Positions 4,696 through 11,657 of a DNA stretch of 11,657 nucleotides are shown here, piece after piece (the first letter of the stretch is position 1; each line of letters opens with the position of its first letter). Source of the DNA: Bacilli bacterium (lineage in GTDB: Bacteria > Bacillota_I > Bacilli_A > RF39 > UBA660); assembly GCA_016296435.1 (NCBI GenBank), contig JAEDJI010000023.1:1-11657 (forward strand), read 5' to 3'. A program made the position numbers and the translations under genes. A model generated the notes under the pieces. It saw only the letters and a list, made by a program, of their open reading frames with translations, searched no databases and was not told the DNA's origin.

Positions 4696-6646
4696 ACTGA
4701 AACTCTTTTCCACAATAAGGACAAACAGCAGATGAAAAATTAATTCTATGACCACACTTAGGACATTGCTTAGTTTGATCCTCAGTAATCTCTATTCTTT
4801 CATATTCTTCAGAACGACCATGATTACCATAAGCACTTTGTCCATTTTGAGTAGGATCAAGTTCCTTCAACTCATCAAAACTCATCGGATCATTACTAGT
4901 ATTAACTCTATATTTACCAAAAACATTTGCCTTGTTTTTATCTCTTTCTTGTTCATTAAGTAATTCTTTTTTTTCTTTTATCTCATTAATCTTATCATTA
5001 ATTTCTTGTACCTCACTAGAAACATCATTTTTATCACTAATAGAGTCAACTACTTCTATATCATTAGTTTTATCTGTCTTAACCTTAGAAATATCCTTTC
5101 TTTTCTTAACCATCACAACAATTATTGCAGTAATACTAGCAACTAAAAGCACCCCCGCTCCAATAAGTATAAACAATTGTGCATTACTTTTTTCAATAAT
5201 TATTTTATATGTATTTTGCGTCCCATCCATTGAAGTAGTATTAATAGTAATAATATCTTTATCCTTTAAGTCATTATTACCATTTATTTGATAAGTAGCA
5301 CCTTCTTCTTGCATAACAACAACAATGTCTAAACTCTTAGTCTTATTATCAAGTTTTAAATTATAAGTAGTAATCATAGGATTAAAATTAATATTATAAC
5401 CAGTAATAACAAGATTACCAATATTAGGATTATCGCCAAGAACTTCTCCCTCTTTTAATCTCTTAACATTTATAGTATATTCTTGAGTAGCACCATTCTC
5501 CGCAGTCACTTTAATAACAACTTTATTATCTCCCTCTTTTAAACTCTTAGGACTATCAATTTCTACTTTAGCCTTAGAGTCTTCAGGAAACGCAACAACA
5601 TTAATTGTAGTAACTTCATTCAAAACCCTAACATCATACATAAAAACATTTCTATCAAAATTAAGTTTTCCATTATCAATAGTAATAGAACCAAGAAAAG
5701 CATTATTAGATCTATTATCAGCACGATTAACAACTATCTTATAAGTCTTAGTATTTCCACTTTCAGAAGTAACCTTTATTGAAAAAGTATTATCACCAAA
5801 AGCAAGCTTAGCATCTTTTACTAATCCACTAACTTTTTGATTTTCTTCCTTTGAAACATCAATACTCATTTTCTCAACATTAGTATCAACACTTACTTTA
5901 TACTCTAAAGTATCAGCATTAAAAACAGGAGACAATGTTCCACTAGAAAGAGTAATTCCTTTCAAACTAGTATTATCATCACACTTTCTATTTATATTAA
6001 GAGTATAAGTAAGTTTCTTACTCTTATCACCAGAAACAGTATTAATCTTCAAAGTATTAACTCCACACTTTAACTTTTTACTTCCAATACCACTTACAAT
6101 AGTTCCATCAACCGTAGGAACAGCGCCAATACTAACACTTTCACCACTAATATCAGTAACATCATATTTATAAACAGTACTACTAAAACCATTAACTAAA
6201 GAATTATTAACAGTTATACTAGATAAAGTGGCAACTGGAGAAAGAACATTAAATGAAGCAACCGCAGGCTTAATAGAAACATTTGACCCATCAGCACTAC
6301 TCTTAGCATTAAGAGTCAAACTAACTTTACTTGTACCATATCCGACAGACTTTACCTTAAAATACCCTAACTTATCACCATCATTAACTTTACTATCATT
6401 GGCAAGGACTGAAATATAATCTCCAACAATATTAACAACATCAGAACCACTAACGACATCAAGTGCATCAACAGAAATACCCTCAATCTGACCACCACTA
6501 ACACTTGCAAAAACATTACAAGTAGCTTCAGCATTAAACTTTAAAGAACTACACTTAATATTAATACTGGCATTAAGTGCATTAACACTATTCATGAAAA
6601 TAAAAGAAAGTAATAATACAGCAACATAGCAAAAATATTTTTTCAT
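4694..6646 (-). CDS. Membrane-anchored cadherin-like repeat protein with zinc ribbon
   Basis: The 650-aa protein begins with a signal peptide (residues 1-23, ending VNA). An extracytoplasmic cohesin-like region follows (about 25-136). Four cadherin-like beta-sandwich repeats come next (about 138-221, 225-308, 315-396 and 408-486), each ending in a YTLNINR/YKIVVNR/YTINVKR/YKIIIEK strand. A transmembrane helix lies at 490-513, followed by a basic stop-transfer stretch (VKKRK). The cytoplasmic tail has a coiled coil (about 543-572) and a C-terminal zinc ribbon, CPKC ... CPYC, with Cys at 628, 631, 642 and 645. Two ectodomain Cys pairs (32/43 and 194/222) may form disulfides. ATG at 6646 is chosen because GAGGAG lies nine bases upstream; a TTG three codons earlier abuts it too closely. 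It has its own promoter and terminator. Function is unknown: surface adhesion, wall binding or signalling are all possible. Confidence 0.85.
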   Translation of the reverse strand: MKKYFCYVAVLLLSFIFMNSVNALNASINIKCSSLKFNAEATCNVFASVSGGQIEGISVDALDVVSGSDVVNIVGDYISVLANDSKVNDGDKLGYFKVKSVGYGTSKVSLTLNAKSSADGSNVSIKPAVASFNVLSPVATLSSITVNNSLVNGFSSTVYKYDVTDISGESVSIGAVPTVDGTIVSGIGSKKLKCGVNTLKINTVSGDKSKKLTYTLNINRKCDDNTSLKGITLSSGTLSPVFNADTLEYKVSVDTNVEKMSIDVSKEENQKVSGLVKDAKLAFGDNTFSIKVTSESGNTKTYKIVVNRADNRSNNAFLGSITIDNGKLNFDRNVFMYDVRVLNEVTTINVVAFPEDSKAKVEIDSPKSLKEGDNKVVIKVTAENGATQEYTINVKRLKEGEVLGDNPNIGNLVITGYNINFNPMITTYNLKLDNKTKSLDIVVVMQEEGATYQINGNNDLKDKDIITINTTSMDGTQNTYKIIIEKSNAQLFILIGAGVLLVASITAIIVVMVKKRKDISKVKTDKTNDIEVVDSISDKNDVSSEVQEINDKINEIKEKKELLNEQERDKNKANVFGKYRVNTSNDPMSFDELKELDPTQNGQSAYGNHGRSEEYERIEITEDQTKQCPKCGHRINFSSAVCPYCGKEFQ

Positions 6647-6673
6647 TGTTTTCAACTCCTCTATTCTATAAGA

Positions 6674-6702
6674 ATTATATCAAAATAAATGAAAACTGTA
6701 AA
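6674..6702 (-). promoter_or_regulatory. Sigma-A promoter of the cadherin-like protein gene
   Basis: On the minus strand TTTACA (6697-6702), 17 bp and TATAAT (6674-6679), with an extended -10 TGA just upstream. It lies about 28 bp before the start codon, with GAGGAG between them. This is one of the best promoter matches in the window and suggests vegetative expression. Confidence 0.8.
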
Positions 6703-6789
6703 TATTATAATTAAAAATATTATCTTCCCAAACAAATTATTATCAAATAAAAGAATAAAAATAAGACAAAACCAAATAGAATTAATAAT

Positions 6790-6822
6790 TAAAAAAATCA
6801 GTTAAAAATAAATTTAACTAAT
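6790..6822 (-). terminator. Intrinsic terminator of the spoIVF-GHL10 operon
   Basis: Arms 6813-6822 and 6797-6806 pair over 10 bp (one G-T wobble on the minus strand) around a 6-nt loop, followed by a T-run (6791-6797). It lies 17 bp after the GHL10 stop and separates the operon from the downstream single-gene unit. Confidence 0.8.
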
Positions 6823-6838
6823 CCTTTTACATTAAAAA

Positions 6839-8002
6839 TCAATAATCATTAATCACTTCACGTAAACCACTAACTTCCTTGACTAAATTATCATTATCAA
6901 ACATCTCAAAAATATACTGATACCTAAAAACAGCAAAACCTTTATAATTCTTAACCCCCTTTGAACTAATAACCTGTCTTTTAATAATGTCACTATTATT
7001 AATCCATTCATTAACACCCTTACCTGCATAACTATCAACCATACCAGATTTATAAATAGAAAGAGCAACATACAAATCAATATTATTAACATTAATACTA
7101 CTCCACTCTTCCAAAGTTTTAGTATATGGCTTACTCTCATTTAAAAAACCATAATACAACTGAGGTATTATAAAATCCAAATATTTATCATTCAAAATCC
7201 CTTTAATATCTAAATATCTACTACTTAAATTATCATCAATATTACCTGCAGGACTGATACCAAAAAAAACATCCTTATTTACCTCTTTAATAGAATCATA
7301 ACAACGCTTAAGCAAATCATTAACATTAAAAACTCTATACTCTTCTAGGGATAAATTTCCCTTATATAATTCATAACTATCAAGATCAATCATATCATTA
7401 GGATAAAAATAATCATCAAATAAAATACCCTTGACATTATAATTACTAGCTATTTCAACAACACCAGAAACTATTAAATCTTTAACATCACTTGAAGCAG
7501 GATTAAGATATATTCCGTTATCAAAAACTCCAATCAAAGAAGTATTAAGCCACTTATAATAACTAGCGCTCTTATCAATATTACTAACATCATTAGTATT
7601 AGATATCCTATAAGGATTAACCCATGCATATAATGATATATTATTCATATCACAAACACTTATAAAATATGACAAAATATCAAAAGCCTTTCCATCCTTA
7701 TCATAAGAAACAACCGAAGACATAGGATAATAAGAAGAATCATATATAGCATCACTAAAAGCTCTAACTTGAAGTATAACAGTATCAAATCCAAAATATG
7801 AAACATTATGAACCATTTCATTAATAATATTCTTTTGCTCCATAACCTCTTTGCCCTTTAAAGAAGAATAATCAATATAAGAAATAAATACTGCTTTCAT
7901 CATATCATCATTACTACTGACATCATCTAAACCAGAATCATTATAATTAAGATACAAAGCACCCAACAAAATAATAATCATCAAAAAAACAACCTTTTTC
8001 AT
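6839..8002 (-). CDS. GHL10-family (DUF187) glycoside hydrolase-like protein
   Basis: The 387-aa protein belongs to the glycosyl hydrolase-like 10 family (PF02638), which includes B. subtilis YngK and E. coli DigH/YddW; DigH acts on peptide-free peptidoglycan glycan strands. Residues 1-20 form an uncleaved anchor or signal sequence without a lipobox Cys. TIM-barrel hallmarks are QVRAFSDAIY (78-87), YAWVNPYR (125-132), LNP (166-168), GILFDDYFYP (192-201, with acidic D196/D197 as candidate active-site residues), ISPAGN (249-254) and IIPQLYYGF (278-286). AAGGAGG lies five bases before ATG, inside the end of spoIVFB, and the genes overlap by ATGA, so translation is probably coupled. Its position suggests a sporulation-stage role on spore or septal peptidoglycan; that is inferred from context. 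The stop is TGA. Confidence 0.88.
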   Translation of the reverse strand: MKKVVFLMIIILLGALYLNYNDSGLDDVSSNDDMMKAVFISYIDYSSLKGKEVMEQKNIINEMVHNVSYFGFDTVILQVRAFSDAIYDSSYYPMSSVVSYDKDGKAFDILSYFISVCDMNNISLYAWVNPYRISNTNDVSNIDKSASYYKWLNTSLIGVFDNGIYLNPASSDVKDLIVSGVVEIASNYNVKGILFDDYFYPNDMIDLDSYELYKGNLSLEEYRVFNVNDLLKRCYDSIKEVNKDVFFGISPAGNIDDNLSSRYLDIKGILNDKYLDFIIPQLYYGFLNESKPYTKTLEEWSSINVNNIDLYVALSIYKSGMVDSYAGKGVNEWINNSDIIKRQVISSKGVKNYKGFAVFRYQYIFEMFDNDNLVKEVSGLREVINDY

Positions 8003-8742
8003 TTATACCTCCTTCTTAAATAATCTTTCTCAGTAACATACTCATTATCAATATAAATAATATGCCTCCTGTCTCTATAAAAACCATTCTTATTCCTTAT
8101 AATTTTATATTTAGAAAAGCCATAGTCATCAAGATACCTCTCTAACAAAAACTTATTATATAAATAACCCTGTTCCCTAAAAAAAACAAAAACCTCAGTT
8201 AAAACAAATACCATCATCATTACTAAATTAATATTATAAGAATAAACAACCACTAAAAATATAAAAAACACAGAAATAAAACAAATAATTAAATTACACC
8301 ATCTATAAGAAAATAAATAATTACTAAAAACATTAACAATCCTACCTCCATCAAGAGGATAAATAGGCATCAAATTAAAACTAAGTAAAGTAAAATTATA
8401 TGTTTTAAACAAACCAAATGTCTTAAAATCAATAAATCCCCTCATAAACAACAAATAAACAATTAAGAAATAAACTATCTGTACAATTGGACCCATAACT
8501 AAAATAATTAATTCTTCCTTTATAGGCCTATTAATCTTTTCATTAAAACTAACACAACCACCATAAGGATAAATACTAATCTTATCAATATTCCATTTAT
8601 AATAAACTGCACTAAATAAATGTCCAAACTCATGAATAATTACAATAGAAAAAACTATTAAAAATTCTTTATAAAGTCCAGTAAAAATAACAAGTAATAT
8701 AAGTAATATAGTTAAAGGATGAATATAAAACTTATGAAACAA
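7999..8742 (-). CDS. spoIVFB: SpoIVFB-like intramembrane metalloprotease (M50)
   Basis: The 247-aa site-2-protease homologue resembles SpoIVFB, which cleaves pro-sigma-K in the membrane around the forespore to switch on late mother-cell genes. Zinc-binding HEFGH lies at residues 37-41, and the third-ligand motif NLMPIYPLDGGR at 123-134, both in membrane segments. About six hydrophobic segments end near 190. The tail begins with a KFLLERY-like linker, but only about 50 residues follow, too short for the full C-terminal CBS domain of B. subtilis SpoIVFB. The start is TTG at 8742, overlapping the spoIVFA-like stop by 11 bp; AAAGAG is very close to it. The frame opens just upstream after a TAG, so an ATT or ATA start is the only alternative. 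The pair and order with spoIVFA support this call over a housekeeping RseP. Confidence 0.88.
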   Translation of the reverse strand: MFHKFYIHPLTILLILLVIFTGLYKEFLIVFSIVIIHEFGHLFSAVYYKWNIDKISIYPYGGCVSFNEKINRPIKEELIILVMGPIVQIVYFLIVYLLFMRGFIDFKTFGLFKTYNFTLLSFNLMPIYPLDGGRIVNVFSNYLFSYRWCNLIICFISVFFIFLVVVYSYNINLVMMMVFVLTEVFVFFREQGYLYNKFLLERYLDDYGFSKYKIIRNKNGFYRDRRHIIYIDNEYVTEKDYLRRRYK

Positions 8743-9331
8743 ACTCTTTATAATCTAAATACTTCCCATCTTTTTGAAAAACTAAATATAAATTAGAGTT
8801 GACTTCTCCTAAAAACTCACCCTTAGAAACATAATCATACAACTTAACATTACAATTTTCTATATTACCATACCAAACATCAACACCATCACTTTGTTGA
8901 ATAATTACAACCAATCCATATCCTTCTTTTTCTCCACAAAAAACCACTATTCCATCATTAAGAACAGGAACTAAATAAGAAGATGAAACAGATAAACTAA
9001 CACCATCTTTATATATATTAGCATTCTCATATTCCAAACTCTCACTAAAAACCGGTGTAACACTATCCTTAGCCTCGCTTCCAAAAGGAAGAATATCTCC
9101 AAAATGTTCATTATACCACTTATTAATTCTGGCAAAACTAATATTATTATCATATAAAAACGAACTAATCTTACCACTACTCTTCTTATCAATCTTAACA
9201 ACAATTAACACACTAACAACTATAAGAACACAAATAAGTAATTTTATAAAAACACTATATAAAAAACTACTAAATCTTTTCTTACTCTTATTCTTAGAAA
9301 GATACTTATTAATACTCTTATATTCATACAT
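8732..9331 (-). CDS. spoIVFA: SpoIVFA-like membrane protein with degenerate LytM domain
   Basis: The 199-aa protein has one transmembrane helix (about 26-46). A WYNEHFGDILPF segment (72-83) resembles the linker of SpoIVFA proteins. A C-terminal M23/LytM-like beta domain spans about 117-198. The usual zinc ligands are gone: where peptidases have an HLS/HLH-type pair, this has WYGNIE and LYLVF, so it should be a binding rather than a catalytic domain. In B. subtilis SpoIVFA holds SpoIVFB and BofA in an inhibitory complex until the forespore signal arrives. ATG at 9331 is chosen because AGGTGA lies five bases upstream; an earlier GTG at 9340 is part of that ribosome site. It opens the three-gene unit with spoIVFB and GHL10. 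A SpoIIQ-like role is possible, but the spoIVFB neighbour favours SpoIVFA. Confidence 0.82.
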   Translation of the reverse strand: MYEYKSINKYLSKNKSKKRFSSFLYSVFIKLLICVLIVVSVLIVVKIDKKSSGKISSFLYDNNISFARINKWYNEHFGDILPFGSEAKDSVTPVFSESLEYENANIYKDGVSLSVSSSYLVPVLNDGIVVFCGEKEGYGLVVIIQQSDGVDVWYGNIENCNVKLYDYVSKGEFLGEVNSNLYLVFQKDGKYLDYKEFVS

Positions 9332-9347
9332 ATTTATCACCTACAAA

Positions 9348-9355
9348 ATTATATG
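9348..9355 (-). promoter_or_regulatory. Possible sigma-E -10 element upstream of spoIVFA
   Basis: On the minus strand CATATAAT resembles the sigma-E -10 (CATAYAAT-like). A matching -35 is only partial: TTATATT lies 12 bp upstream, closer than usual. The spoIVF operon of B. subtilis is sigma-E dependent, and the preceding mreD terminator means this unit needs its own promoter. TATAAT could also serve sigma-A. Confidence 0.35.
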
Positions 9356-9383
9356 AAAAAAAAGTTTAATATAAACTCTTTTT
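9356..9383 (-). terminator. Intrinsic terminator overlapping the mreD stop codon
   Basis: On the minus strand GTTTA (9372-9376) pairs with TAAAC (9364-9368) around a 3-nt loop. The stem extends through A-T and one G-T pair, with a run of eight T residues on the downstream side (9356-9363). The mreD TAA (9366-9368) is in the stem. It separates the mre genes from the spoIVF genes. Confidence 0.6.
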
Positions 9384-9812
9384 AGAATTCAAATTACGAC
9401 TAAATATGAAGCAGCAAACAATAATATATAAAACATTAATAACAAAAGAATATTTAAATAAACTAAATAAATCACTAAAAACAAGACTATATTTTAATAT
9501 ATTTAAAACAACAAAAAGATAAATTATATAAAAAATATAAACAAATAAACTAGAAAAAATCAAATATAAAAAACTCTTTTTAAAAGAAACAAAATACATA
9601 ATCAAAAAGAAACAAACATTTAAAAACATTACATCACTATATAAAATATCAAGTATAAAACCAATAAGCAAAAAAACGCCAAGTCTATACTTACTAAAAG
9701 ATAAAATAGGAATAATACAAACTATAAAAATAGGAACAAGACTATTAAATAAATAAGATAAAAAAAGATCTAAAAAACAAGAAACAAATATTAAAACAAC
9801 AACACTAATCAT
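9366..9812 (-). CDS. mreD: Rod shape-determining protein MreD
   Basis: The 148-aa, highly hydrophobic protein has about five predicted membrane segments. The MreD-type segment GFILDILYSDVMFLN sits near residues 52-66. MreD is part of the elongasome that links MreB filaments and MreC to peptidoglycan synthases. The length is slightly short but within the family range. ATG at 9812 overlaps the mreC stop by 8 bp; a TTG two codons upstream is possible. The ribosome site is weak (GGTG), consistent with coupling to mreC. The coding strand is extremely T-rich. It lies directly after mreC, as in most Firmicutes. Confidence 0.85.
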   Translation of the reverse strand: MISVVVLIFVSCFLDLFLSYLFNSLVPIFIVCIIPILSFSKYRLGVFLLIGFILDILYSDVMFLNVCFFLIMYFVSFKKSFLYLIFSSLFVYIFYIIYLFVVLNILKYSLVFSDLFSLFKYSFVINVLYIIVCCFIFSRNLNSKKSLY

Positions 9813-10572
9813 GAGCAAGCACCATTACATACGAAATATTTTCAAAAGATGGTACAGTAACATATAAAATATTATCAATACCATAACTATCCTCTAAAAT
9901 ATCAGAAACATTTCCAATAAAAAGACCCTTATCTAAAACACCAAGCCCAGAAGTATAAACCTTATCACCAACACTTATCTTATTATAATTACTGACTCCA
10001 TCAATAAGCAAATACCCATCTCTATATTCTTTAATATTTCCATTATAACCATTAATAACAACAGACAACTTATTATCATCATAATTACTAGTAATCATTC
10101 TAACAGTAGAATAATCACTACTAGTAGAAACAACTCTACCAATAAGGCCATCAGTACCAAGCACAGCATCATTAATGCAAATACCAGAACTAGAACCACG
10201 AGAAATAATAAAAGTATCAAAAAAATACAATCTATTTCTAGAAATAACTCTAGCATAAACACGCTTATTAGAATAAGTATTATCTAAACCCATTAAATCT
10301 TTCAATTGTTTATTTTCTAAACTCAAAACACTATTTTCTTCCTTAAGATTATTAAGTAAAATATTATCTTTTTCTAACCTATTATTATCTTCACTAATAC
10401 TTTTATAATTTCTTATAGCATCAAACTCCATGCTTATTTTATTTACTGGAATAATAATTACTTTATATATTTCCTTAAGAGGATTATTTTTAAAAAACAA
10501 TCTATCATTAAGCAAAAAGAAAAAACAAACAACAATTATAATAATAAATAAAACTTTATAAAACTTTCTCAT
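9805..10572 (-). CDS. mreC: Rod shape-determining protein MreC
   Basis: The 255-aa MreC has a short cytoplasmic start, a transmembrane helix (about 5-22), a periplasm-facing coiled coil (about 57-93) and the beta-barrel MreC domain (about 105-252), with typical DGLIGRVV (141-148) and GDKVYTSGLGVLDKGLFIG (202-220). It forms a scaffold outside the membrane that activates the elongation synthases. Length is close to the family norm. ATG at 10572 lies inside the end of radC (17-bp overlap), so the genes are co-translated; the ribosome site is poor. The usual preceding gene, mreB, is missing here and may lie elsewhere in the genome. The stop is TAG. Confidence 0.93.
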   Translation of the reverse strand: MRKFYKVLFIIIIVVCFFFLLNDRLFFKNNPLKEIYKVIIIPVNKISMEFDAIRNYKSISEDNNRLEKDNILLNNLKEENSVLSLENKQLKDLMGLDNTYSNKRVYARVISRNRLYFFDTFIISRGSSSGICINDAVLGTDGLIGRVVSTSSDYSTVRMITSNYDDNKLSVVINGYNGNIKEYRDGYLLIDGVSNYNKISVGDKVYTSGLGVLDKGLFIGNVSDILEDSYGIDNILYVTVPSFENISYVMVLAHD

Positions 10573-11257
10573 TACCTAAAATTCCATTCTCATAAAAACT
10601 ATAATAATTATCATTAGTAAATATCATATGATCAACAATAGGTATTTGTTGAATCCTTCCTATCTCAACAAGTGCATTAGTTAAAATAATATCATCCTTA
10701 CTAGGCATTCTATCCCCACTTGGATGATTATGCATACAAATAATTGACGAAGCAGACAATCTATATGCCTCCTTAAAAATCTCACGTGGATGAACTATAC
10801 TCTTATTAATCGTTCCCATAAACAATAACTTCCTTTCTATTAATTCTTTTTTACTATCTAAATATAAACAATAAAAATATTCCTGTTTCTTTAAATAAAA
10901 CAAATCTTTATTCTTTAAATAAACATCACCACAATTACTAAACTTTTCCCGAAGCTTACTACCCGAAAAAAACACTCTTTTCCCAAGCTCAATAGCACTA
11001 ATAAGTTCAACTGCCTTAGCATTACCTATACCATTAATCTTCGTAAGCTCACTAACACTAATACTACTTAAATTAGACAAATCACCAGCAAACTTTAAAA
11101 CATTATTTGCAAGATCATAAACACTACTTCCAACAACTCCAGTTTTTAATATAATAGCAATAAGTTCAGCATTTGATAAACATTCAGCACCATATTTAAG
11201 TAACCTTTCCCTAGGTCTTTCTTCAATTGGTAATTCTTTAATTAGAGTCCTCCCCAT
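10556..11257 (-). CDS. radC: RadC-family (JAB/MPN) protein
   Basis: The 233-aa protein has the full RadC layout. An N-terminal UPF0758 region includes ERPRERLL (13-20) and a helix-hairpin-helix (INGIGNAKAVEL, 74-85). The C-terminal JAB1/MPN metalloprotease fold carries the ligands HNHPSG (176-181) and the D188/D189 region. Despite the name, a role in DNA repair is not well established; metal-dependent hydrolysis is presumed from the fold. AGGAG lies 10-11 bp before ATG, inside the upstream gene, which it overlaps by 20 bp. In B. subtilis radC also opens the mre cluster. Val and Ala codons end mostly in T, as in other genes of this block. Confidence 0.95.
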   Translation of the reverse strand: MGRTLIKELPIEERPRERLLKYGAECLSNAELIAIILKTGVVGSSVYDLANNVLKFAGDLSNLSSISVSELTKINGIGNAKAVELISAIELGKRVFFSGSKLREKFSNCGDVYLKNKDLFYLKKQEYFYCLYLDSKKELIERKLLFMGTINKSIVHPREIFKEAYRLSASSIICMHNHPSGDRMPSKDDIILTNALVEIGRIQQIPIVDHMIFTNDNYYSFYENGILGNEKVL

Positions 11258-11657
11258 TTAAAATCATCTCCTTATAATTAGATAGAACTATTTTTTGTAA
11301 GTCAGCAAAACTATTAAGAGATGCCACATCAATTAACTTATCATATTCAGAAAGAACCGAAACAAAATTAGCATTATTAATATATTTTTCCCTTACATAT
11401 ATATCAATATTAGACTTTTCATAGAATTCCTTAATCTTTTTAGCATTTTTCTCATTTTTAGTTATTCCCACATAAAAATGATAACCATCAGACTCCTCAA
11501 GATATAAAAAATCATCATAAGAAGCATTATTTTCCTTCAAATCATTCAAAGTACTATAAACCCCTTTTTGTATAAAATAAACCTTTTCTCCCTCATTAAA
11601 CACATTAGATGAAGACTCATAATTATTAAAAAATACTTTTCCAAAAAAGAACCCAAT
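11238..11657 (-). CDS. Partial SPOR-domain membrane protein, SpoIIB-like by context
   Basis: The reading frame stays open to the right edge of the window, so the N-terminus is missing; a GTG at 11603 is probably internal. The visible 139 residues start with a hydrophobic segment (IGFFFGKVFF), probably the end of a transmembrane helix. A SPOR-like region follows, from VYFIQKGVYS through YHFYVGITKNEKNAKKIKEFYEK to DIYVREKYI. SPOR domains bind peptidoglycan stripped of stem peptides at division or engulfment septa. In B. subtilis spoIIB, which encodes a SPOR protein needed for efficient engulfment, lies just upstream of maf-radC-mreB. The match in position and architecture makes a SpoIIB counterpart plausible. 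It overlaps radC by 20 bp. Confidence 0.7.
   Translation of the reverse strand: MGFFFGKVFFNNYESSSNVFNEGEKVYFIQKGVYSTLNDLKENNASYDDFLYLEESDGYHFYVGITKNEKNAKKIKEFYEKSNIDIYVREKYINNANFVSVLSEYDKLIDVASLNSFADLQKIVLSNYKEMILNGEDSN

Noticed and set aside
4932..5291. Plus-strand hydrophobic open frame opposite the cadherin-like gene
   Set aside because: It lies wholly inside a well-supported gene, lacks a ribosome site, and its Ser/Leu/Ile-rich sequence is what antisense of A/T-rich Asp/Lys/Asn codons produces.
6701..6720. Second dif-like ATATTATAATTAAAA stretch
   Set aside because: The XerD half fits only with an inserted base, and it lies upstream of a promoter within the uniform-composition right block.
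7999..8002. TGA read as tryptophan, as in mycoplasma-like relatives
   Set aside because: TGA closes the spoIVFB-like and GHL10 genes at the expected lengths, and Trp is encoded by TGG throughout, so the standard bacterial code applies.
8732..9331. Active M23 endopeptidase
   Set aside because: The histidine and aspartate ligands of the LytM site are missing, so catalytic activity is not supported.

Overview
The window is very AT-rich DNA with standard stop codons: TGA ends the spoIVFB-like and GHL10 genes, and TGG encodes Trp. The gene content points to a low-GC, endospore-forming member of the Bacilli/Erysipelotrichia-like Firmicutes, probably an uncultured host-associated lineage. Evidence includes an alpha/beta-type SASP, a SpoIVFA/SpoIVFB pair, a SPOR-domain protein next to radC, and mreCD. 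No tRNA, rRNA, CRISPR array, insertion sequence or phage gene was seen.

Layout, from right to left because almost every gene is on the minus strand. (1) 11657-9366: a truncated SPOR-domain membrane protein, radC, mreC and mreD overlap each other and end at a terminator laid over the mreD stop. (2) 9331-6839: spoIVFA-like, spoIVFB-like and a GHL10-family glycoside hydrolase-like gene overlap end to start, and end at a strong terminator. (3) 6702-4669: a single gene with its own promoter and terminator encodes a secreted-domain, cadherin-like membrane protein with a cytoplasmic zinc ribbon. (4) 4669-4132: a short convergent intergenic region, then the only plus-strand gene, a small membrane protein. 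(5) 4109-1: hsp20, a PF06541 membrane protein, tig, thiI and an sspA-like SASP gene, mostly separate short transcription units.

Block 1+2 matches the Bacillus subtilis order spoIIB-maf-radC-mreB-mreC-mreD-minC-minD-spoIVFA-spoIVFB with maf, mreB, minC and minD missing. The left end preserves the B. subtilis thiI-sspA neighbourhood. The right blocks therefore combine cell-wall elongation with mother-cell sporulation signalling (SpoIVFB is the intramembrane protease that activates pro-sigma-K in model species). The left block holds protein folding, tRNA thiolation and spore DNA protection.

The most notable signal is compositional. Minus-strand genes left of about 4.1 kb use A- and C-ending codons, whereas minus-strand genes right of about 4.7 kb use T- and G-ending codons. 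The switch falls in or beside the 184-bp convergent intergenic region, which also holds a sequence with a XerD-like half-site. A replication terminus/dif region is the most economical reading; an inversion breakpoint is the main alternative.
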